NCBI GenBank assembly: GCA_020633465.1
Contig: JACKDN010000013.1
Coordinates: forward strand, 124,001 to 188,000
Origin: Myxococcales bacterium
GTDB taxonomy: Bacteria > Myxococcota_A > Bradymonadia > UBA7976 > UBA1532
DNA: 64,000 nt
Reading direction: 5' to 3'
The translations under genes and the position numbers were made by a program. Below the pieces are notes generated by a model, which saw only the letters and a list, made by a program, of their open reading frames with translations, was not told where the DNA came from and made no database searches. The stretch's first letter is position 1. The number at the start of each line of letters is the position of its first letter. Below, in pieces: positions 59,944-64,000 of this stretch.

Positions 59944-60324
59944 ATGCGTCGAGACACCACCGCCGGGGATCCCTGGTTGCTGCTCACCGTCATCGGGGGC
60001 GGCGGCTTCCTCACCGGCTTCCTGGCCCGCGCCACCACGGGCGTATCGTTCAGCCAGGCCTTCGTGGCCGGCGTCCTGGGCCTGTTGGCGCTGGGCTTCC
60101 TGGGCCTGCTCGTGCGCGCGCTCGAGAGCCGCGAGGGCCAGGGCGAGGGCGTCGCCATCTACCCGCGCTACACCGGCCTGGGCCGCAACGCGGGGTGGAC
60201 CCTCAGCCGCCCGGCGGTCTACCTGCTGGTGGCGCTCGGGCTGACCGGCGCCGCGATCAAGGCGTGGCCCGAGCCGCCCGCCCCGCAGGCGCCGACGCCG
60301 CCCACCCAGGCGGCCAGCAAGTGA
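59944..60324 (+). CDS. Small membrane protein coupled to KAP-like NTPase
   Basis: A 126-residue protein with three hydrophobic segments (about residues 11-28, 34-55 and 91-108) separated by a charged loop (ALESREGQGEG), ending in a Pro/Ala tail. No family is recognised. Its TGA overlaps the GTG of the NTPase (GTGA at 60321-60324), so the two are translationally coupled and probably form one membrane complex. The ATG at 59944 is preceded by GAGGGAGGG. It diverges from the large heme lipoprotein across 157 bases. Confidence 0.7.
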   Translation: MRRDTTAGDPWLLLTVIGGGGFLTGFLARATTGVSFSQAFVAGVLGLLALGFLGLLVRALESREGQGEGVAIYPRYTGLGRNAGWTLSRPAVYLLVALGLTGAAIKAWPEPPAPQAPTPPTQAASK

Positions 60325-63300
60325 CGACGACGCCCGAGCCGCTGCTGCTGCTGAAGCGCCCGCGCGAGCCCCTGTCGCCCGAGGCCCGACGCGCAGGCGA
60401 AGAGAGCGTCGTCATCGACTCGCCCGCCCGCCAGCGGCTGGCGCGGGAGATCGAGCGCTACGTCGCGGGCGACATCACCGGGCGTGCCTTCCTGGTCAGC
60501 GGCGCAGCCGGCGCGGGCAAGACCACGATGGTGCTGTCGGCCATCGAGCGCGCGGCGACGCGGTGCGCCGAGCATGGTCGTCGTCCGTTGCCCGTGCGGT
60601 TGAGCGCGCCGGCGCTGGTCGAGAGCCTCGAGGCGCCCCCGAGCACCGCGCAGAGCTCGCCCGAGCCCGCCGCGAAGCAGGAGAACAAGCGGCTGATGAT
60701 GCTGCTGGCGCAGGCCCTCGCGAAGGCGACGGCCGACGCCTTCCTCGATCGCTTCGAGCTCGCCGCCGGCGACGACGATCGGCTGCGCGACACCGTGGCC
60801 GAGCTGCGCGTGGCGCTCGAGGGCGCGCCCACGTTCGACGAACTGCAGAGTGTCTGGCGCCAGTTCGGCGTCGCCCGCGACGGGGTGTTGTTCGATGCGT
60901 CCAGGCGCCGCCAGGGCATCCGCGAGCTGGGCGCGCTGTGGCACACGCTGCGGGTGCACCAGGTCGTCACCGGCCAGCTGACCGTCAAGACCGAGAACGA
61001 TCAGACCGACACCGACAAGACCGAGGCGAAGCAGGAGCTGAGCCCGCAGCCGAGCAAGCTGTACGACGCGACCATCGCGCTCTTCGCGGGCGCCGCTGTC
61101 GGCGGAGGCGCCGCGGCCGAGGGCGAGTTCGGGTTGGCGGGCGTGCTGGCGCTGGGCGGAACGCTGCTCGCCAACGCGGTGCTCAAGTACACGCGCACCA
61201 CCAGCGTCGAGCGGAAGCGCGCGTTGACCTACGACTTCGAGCCCACGCTCAGCCTGGCGTCGCTGTCGCGCCTGCTGCCGGCGCTGGCCGAGCAGCTGCG
61301 CACCATCGGGCTGGCGCCCGTCTTCGTCGTCGACGACCTCGACCGCGCCGGCGAGGCCGGCCTGGTCGAGCGCACGGTGGGGCGGCTGAAGTCGTACTTC
61401 ACCGATCAGGCGTTCTTCGTGTTCCTCGGCGAGCCGCCGGCCGACGGCGAGCGCAACGGCTACTCGGACACGCTGTTCCTGGCTTATCGCCCCGAGCACG
61501 TCCGCGCCTACCTCGACCGGGTCGTCCATCCGGGGCGGCCCCAAGCAGACGACGACATGGACGTCGACGCGGAGCGCGCGCTGGTCAACTACGCGCTGCT
61601 GCTGCGCTCGAGCCTGCGCATGAGCAACCTGCACGCCGAGCTCGACGGGCTGTGCGCCGGCGACGACGTGCTGGTCGCGAACGCGCCGCGCACCCGGCCG
61701 CGTGACTGGCCGGCCATCGGGGCCGAGGTGTTCCTGCAGCTGGTGATCGAGCAGGTGCTCGGCGACGACGCGTTGGCGCAGCGGCTGGCCCACGACGACC
61801 GCTTCGCGCACGCGGCCATCGAGCTGCTGTATCGGCTGGCCGATCGCTGGCGTGCCGAGGTGCAGGTGCCCGGGACGCCCGAGGATCTGCTAACCGATCT
61901 GCGCCAGGGCGCGCCGCCGCTGCAGCGTTCGAGCGACGAGCGGCTGCTGCGCGACATGGTGAAGGAGGCGCTGCGGCTGCTGACCGTGCGCGGGGCGTTG
62001 GCCGCGCAGGCGCACCACGCGGGCGTCTCGCAGTCGGTGCTGGGTGTGCTGCCGCCGGTGATGCTGGCGGTGACGTCCGAGGGCGCGCTGGCCTGGCAGA
62101 TCGACCCCAACGGGCGGCCCGCGGCCGGCACCTGGGCGCCCGAGGCGGCGCCGCCCGAGGCCGCCGACGAGGTGACTGAGGCGGCGGTGTCCGTCCCGGT
62201 CTCGCGCTCACCCGAGCGCGCGACCCGGTCGATCTCCGACGACGCGCTGCGCCCCGCCGGCGCGGCGATGGGCGCCCCGCGGCCCGATCCCTCGCTGCAC
62301 CCGGCCGGCGCCGCGATGGGCGCCTCGCCGCCCGTCGAGACGCCGCGCCCGGCCGCGCCGCAGCGCGCGGTGCGACCGGCGCCCCGCGCGCTGATCGCGT
62401 CGCCCGCCGCGCAGAGCTTCGACGCCGTGCGCGAAGGCTTGCTGGCCGCCACCGACGGCAAGGTGCGCCTGCCCGACTGGGAGCAGAAGGTCGGTGGCCT
62501 GCCCGGCGCGCCACGCCTCGAGGCCGTCGAGGCGGCCGTCGAGGCCGTGCGCGAGGGCGCGCTGCGCCCCGCCGACGAGCGGTTGATCGAACGCTACGTC
62601 GCGCACCTGACCACGCGCCGCCCGCTGATCGCGCGGGCGCTGGTCTGCGCCGCCGCGCTGCGCGGCGTCGCGCGCGCCGCGAAGCACCCCGACGCCGACA
62701 ACTGGCACTGGGCGCTCGGGGTCGTCTCCGCGGGCCTTCGCTTCCGGAGCGATCCGCTCGAGACGGTGCTGCAGCGCCTCGACTGCCGCGCGCTGCTGGA
62801 TCATCTCGGGTTGCGCGACGACGCCGGCCTCGCCGGCCTGCGCGATCCCGAGGGCCTCACCTGGAGCGACCTGGCCGCGACGCTGCCGACGCTGGAGCAG
62901 GAGGCCCACAACCGCGCCGACGGGCTCACCGAGAATCCCTGGCCCGACTTCCGGCAGCGCACGCTGGCTCTCCTGCAGGGCGAGGCCGTCCCGCCCGCAG
63001 ACCTCGGCGCGCTGTTCGCCCTCGTCGCCCGTCGCGGCCCCTACGCGCACCTCGAGTGGGTCAGCGAGCGCCACCCCGGCATCGGCGCCTGCAGCGCGGC
63101 GCTGCTCGAGCTGCTCGACACCGAACGCACGGCCGACACCGGCTGGCTGGTCGGCGCCCTGCTCTGCGCCCTCGGCTTCCCCAACCGCGTGGCCGACCTC
63201 GCCACCGACGTGCCCGACAGCGATCCCCTGGCCCAGTTGGCCGCGAAGCAGCCCGCGCCCCGCGCCCGCGCCCTCGCCGCCTGGACGACGTCGCTGCAGG

Positions 63301-63530
63301 CCGCGCCGCCCCCCGGCCGCGCCGTCCTGTCGCTGCGCCCCAGCGACGCCGCCGCACTGCAGACCGCCGCCCGCACCACGGTCGTCCTGCTGCACGCCGA
63401 CTGCGTCGTCCAACACGCCGACGCCACCCCCGACCACGCCGCCGCCGTCGCCGGCCTCGCGCGCGACGGCGCGCCCGTCGAGGTGTGCGCGAGCTGGCGC
63501 GCCGCGGCGGAATGGTTGGAGACGCGGTGA
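60321..63530 (+). CDS. KAP-like P-loop NTPase with membrane insertion
   Basis: A 1069-residue protein. Walker A is GAAGAGKTT (residues 61-69) and Walker B is VFVVDDLDRA (Asp338/Asp339). Between them, at about residues 250-290, lies a hydrophobic hairpin (ALFAGAAVGGGAAAEG and a following helix). A P-loop domain interrupted by membrane helices is the hallmark of KAP NTPases (PF07693), some of which sit in defence or signalling loci. Residues about 640-700 are a Pro/Ala linker with a repeated PAGAAMGA unit, and the C-terminal 370 residues are helical with no recognised domain, a candidate effector or sensor. It is coupled to the small membrane protein upstream and ends at a strong hairpin. The function is unknown. 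Confidence 0.75.
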   Translation: MTTTPEPLLLLKRPREPLSPEARRAGEESVVIDSPARQRLAREIERYVAGDITGRAFLVSGAAGAGKTTMVLSAIERAATRCAEHGRRPLPVRLSAPALVESLEAPPSTAQSSPEPAAKQENKRLMMLLAQALAKATADAFLDRFELAAGDDDRLRDTVAELRVALEGAPTFDELQSVWRQFGVARDGVLFDASRRRQGIRELGALWHTLRVHQVVTGQLTVKTENDQTDTDKTEAKQELSPQPSKLYDATIALFAGAAVGGGAAAEGEFGLAGVLALGGTLLANAVLKYTRTTSVERKRALTYDFEPTLSLASLSRLLPALAEQLRTIGLAPVFVVDDLDRAGEAGLVERTVGRLKSYFTDQAFFVFLGEPPADGERNGYSDTLFLAYRPEHVRAYLDRVVHPGRPQADDDMDVDAERALVNYALLLRSSLRMSNLHAELDGLCAGDDVLVANAPRTRPRDWPAIGAEVFLQLVIEQVLGDDALAQRLAHDDRFAHAAIELLYRLADRWRAEVQVPGTPEDLLTDLRQGAPPLQRSSDERLLRDMVKEALRLLTVRGALAAQAHHAGVSQSVLGVLPPVMLAVTSEGALAWQIDPNGRPAAGTWAPEAAPPEAADEVTEAAVSVPVSRSPERATRSISDDALRPAGAAMGAPRPDPSLHPAGAAMGASPPVETPRPAAPQRAVRPAPRALIASPAAQSFDAVREGLLAATDGKVRLPDWEQKVGGLPGAPRLEAVEAAVEAVREGALRPADERLIERYVAHLTTRRPLIARALVCAAALRGVARAAKHPDADNWHWALGVVSAGLRFRSDPLETVLQRLDCRALLDHLGLRDDAGLAGLRDPEGLTWSDLAATLPTLEQEAHNRADGLTENPWPDFRQRTLALLQGEAVPPADLGALFALVARRGPYAHLEWVSERHPGIGACSAALLELLDTERTADTGWLVGALLCALGFPNRVADLATDVPDSDPLAQLAAKQPAPRARALAAWTTSLQAAPPPGRAVLSLRPSDAAALQTAARTTVVLLHADCVVQHADATPDHAAAVAGLARDGAPVEVCASWRAAAEWLETR

Positions 63531-63538
63531 GGGGGTGG

Positions 63539-63564
63539 ACGTACGGGGTTTGAAGCCCGTACGT
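63539..63564 (+). terminator. Hairpin after the NTPase gene
   Basis: ACGTACGGG (63539-63547) and CCCGTACGT (63556-63564) make a perfect 9-bp stem with an 8-base loop starting 9 bases after the NTPase stop, separating it from the toxin-antitoxin genes. Confidence 0.65.
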
Positions 63565-63596
63565 ACGCCCGCTAGCCTATCGGGTGGAGGTGCCCC

Positions 63597-63827
63597 ATGC
63601 GCGTCTCGGCTTCGAAGCTGCGGGCCGACATCTACCGCCTGCTCGACAAGGTTCTCGAAACGGGTGAGCCGCTCGTCATCGAGCGCAATGGACGTGAACT
63701 GCGCATCGTGTGTGATCCGCCGCGCTCTCGCCTCGATCTGATCGTGCCCAACCCGGACGTGGTCAACGGTGACGCGGACGACCTTGCATCGATTGACTGG
63801 TCGGACGAGTGGAAGCCGCTGCTGTGA
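63597..63827 (+). CDS. Phd/YefM-type antitoxin
   Basis: A 76-residue protein with an N-terminal DNA-binding fold (RVSASKLRADIYRLLDKVLETG, EPLVIERNGRELRIV) typical of Phd/YefM/VapB antitoxins and an acidic, flexible C-terminus (DDLASIDWSDEWKPLL) suited to wrapping a toxin. It is expected to repress its own promoter and neutralise the PIN protein whose GTG overlaps its stop (GTGA). GTGGAGG lies upstream of the ATG. The antitoxin-first order and overlap are classic for type II modules. Confidence 0.85.
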   Translation: MRVSASKLRADIYRLLDKVLETGEPLVIERNGRELRIVCDPPRSRLDLIVPNPDVVNGDADDLASIDWSDEWKPLL

Positions 63828-64000
63828 TTCATGTGGACACGCACGTCCTGGTCTGGCTCCGCCAGGGTCGGGCCGGCAAGTTCCCGGAGGCGGCACGACA
63901 AGCGCTGCTGGGCCCGGTGCGCATGTCGCCCATGGTCGAGCTCGAACTGTCCCTTTTGTTCGAAATCAGGAGGCTCAACGAGCGGCCGGCCGCCTTGATC
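63824..64000 (+). CDS. PIN-domain toxin (VapC-like), truncated by window end
   Basis: The first 59 codons are visible and the gene continues past the window. IHVDTHVLVWL carries the first catalytic Asp of PIN ribonucleases, and SPMVELELSLLFEIRRL matches the helix with the conserved Glu. VapC toxins cleave tRNA or rRNA with magnesium. Translation from the GTG at 63824 is coupled to the antitoxin. The remaining acidic residues are outside the window, so activity cannot be judged. Confidence 0.8.
   Translation, partial: MIHVDTHVLVWLRQGRAGKFPEAARQALLGPVRMSPMVELELSLLFEIRRLNERPAALI

Overview
A very GC-rich (roughly 70 percent or more), gene-dense bacterial chromosome segment, most likely from a myxobacterium-like member of the Myxococcota. 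The basis is the abundance of secreted lipoproteins with Asp/Ala/Pro or Gly-Gly-Pro linkers, MopE-type and thrombospondin-3-type calcium-binding repeats, a MYXO-CTERM-like sorting tail, a hybrid Ser/Thr-His kinase and large surface proteins. There are no rRNA or tRNA genes, CRISPR arrays, prophage or intact transposases. Because of the GC content, most long open frames antisense to real genes are artefacts and are omitted.

Layout. 71-973 is an adenosine deaminase family gene. 1236-8165 is a redox block: a two-component pair whose sensor carries a periplasmic heme-c motif, a divergent M56-type membrane peptidase with a small membrane partner, and an operon of an internally duplicated membrane protein, a nine-heme cytochrome c, a cytochrome b membrane subunit and a zinc-ribbon protein. 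8298-10633 holds a lipin/LNS2-like lipoprotein and a von Willebrand A lipoprotein. 10656-17427 holds a divergent pair: a 1519-residue Ser/Thr kinase-TPR-GAF-His kinase hybrid and a subtilisin-like protease. 17443-21918 is a leftward operon with a split phosphotransferase/P-loop kinase pair, an interrupted lipoprotein and a repeat-tailed hypothetical. 22215-26018 holds small envelope proteins, including two OmpA-like lipoproteins, a PA2169-type four-helix protein and a beta-barrel.

26131-40215 is a long leftward run of lipoproteins: an alpha/beta hydrolase with calcium repeats, a MopE-like protein, a diheme cytochrome/beta-helix pair and an M15-like peptidase, plus an HxxxDG acyltransferase-like gene coupled to a 34-codon mini-gene. 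40355-46894 holds a winged-helix protein, an MgtC/DUF4010 membrane protein and a SWIM/SNF2 helicase pair. 47120-53869 has inverted-repeat-like elements around a one-gene cassette, then a giant surface protein with about 40 TSP3 repeats. 53950-59786 has TerB-like, SRPBCC and phosphatidylserine synthase genes and a large diheme lipoprotein. 59944-64000 has a membrane protein coupled to a KAP-like NTPase, followed by a Phd/PIN toxin-antitoxin module cut by the window end.

Two themes stand out. First, respiration and the envelope are linked through at least four c-type heme proteins plus a heme-motif sensor kinase. Second, four otherwise convincing genes are broken only inside GC-rich low-complexity linkers. 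This points either to indel errors in such tracts or to real slippage hotspots, so those four genes are annotated across the breaks.
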